The notes beneath the pieces are model-generated. The model worked only from the letters and a program-made list of their open reading frames with translations, was not told the DNA's origin and did not search any database. Shown piece by piece: positions 30,783 to 30,783 of a stretch of DNA of 30,783 nt (positions are counted from its first letter, which is position 1; every line of letters begins with the position of its first letter). The translations under genes were made by a program, and so were the position numbers. Source of the DNA: an uncultured Rhodoplanes sp. Its GTDB lineage: Bacteria > Pseudomonadota > Alphaproteobacteria > Rhizobiales > Xanthobacteraceae. The stretch spans positions 1-30,783 of the forward strand of contig CAKZHN010000402.1 in NCBI GenBank assembly GCA_936924235.1, in the 5' to 3' direction.

Positions 30783-30783
30783 T

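Overview
The window looks like about 31 kb of chromosome from a high-GC alphaproteobacterium, most likely order Hyphomicrobiales (Bradyrhizobium/Rhodopseudomonas/Pseudolabrys-like). The evidence is the infC-rpmI-rplT-pheS-pheT order, two orphan Bug/TTT-type tricarboxylate receptor proteins, an Ada-like protein lacking the N-terminal zinc domain, and short dispersed palindromic repeats of the kind common in rhizobia. The genus assignment is inference. No phage, transposase, CRISPR array, rRNA or tRNA gene was seen.

Layout. (1) 1-8.4 kb: a 5'-truncated membrane diguanylate cyclase, uppP (minus), then a plus-strand run of GST, queG, a Bug receptor and an atypical SDR, followed by an ABHD10-like hydrolase (minus) and a GT4 glycosyltransferase (plus). 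(2) 8.4-14.0 kb: the translation block infC, rpmI, rplT, pheS, pheT, with a small secreted Cys-containing protein on the minus strand between rplT and pheS. It shows an AUU start for infC, an intrinsic terminator after infC, a separate promoter candidate and structured leader for rpmI-rplT, and twin hairpins between rpmI and rplT. (3) 14.2-20.7 kb: a probable accessory catabolic cluster. Two translationally coupled VOC/extradiol-dioxygenase-like genes run on the minus strand and diverge, across a perfect 11-bp-arm palindrome, from a UbiD-family decarboxylase and a C-C-hydrolase-like alpha/beta hydrolase. A Tat-exported flavin amine oxidase with a basic tail converges on them. One VOC protein keeps the 2-His-1-Glu metal triad; its partner has lost all three ligands. 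(4) 20.9-24.9 kb: YiiX-like cysteine hydrolase, EI24/CysZ membrane protein, nth with a histone-like tail, DUF2244 protein, and an AraC-HTH/O6-methylguanine methyltransferase. (5) 25-30.8 kb: gpmI behind a compact three-helix leader, then a minus-strand series: partial gene at the edge, FMN reductase, pyrF, duplicated DUF1330, single DUF1330, dapB, Bug receptor.

Most of the window is housekeeping. The best candidates for something undescribed are the VOC pair/UbiD/hydrolase cluster with its palindromic operator candidate, and the folded 5' region of gpmI. Five of the six intergenic 3'-to-3' junctions carry a palindromic repeat from one of three repeat families or, at rplT, a local hairpin; the seventh convergent pair overlaps and has no gap. 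No gene-free stretch exceeds 300 bases.
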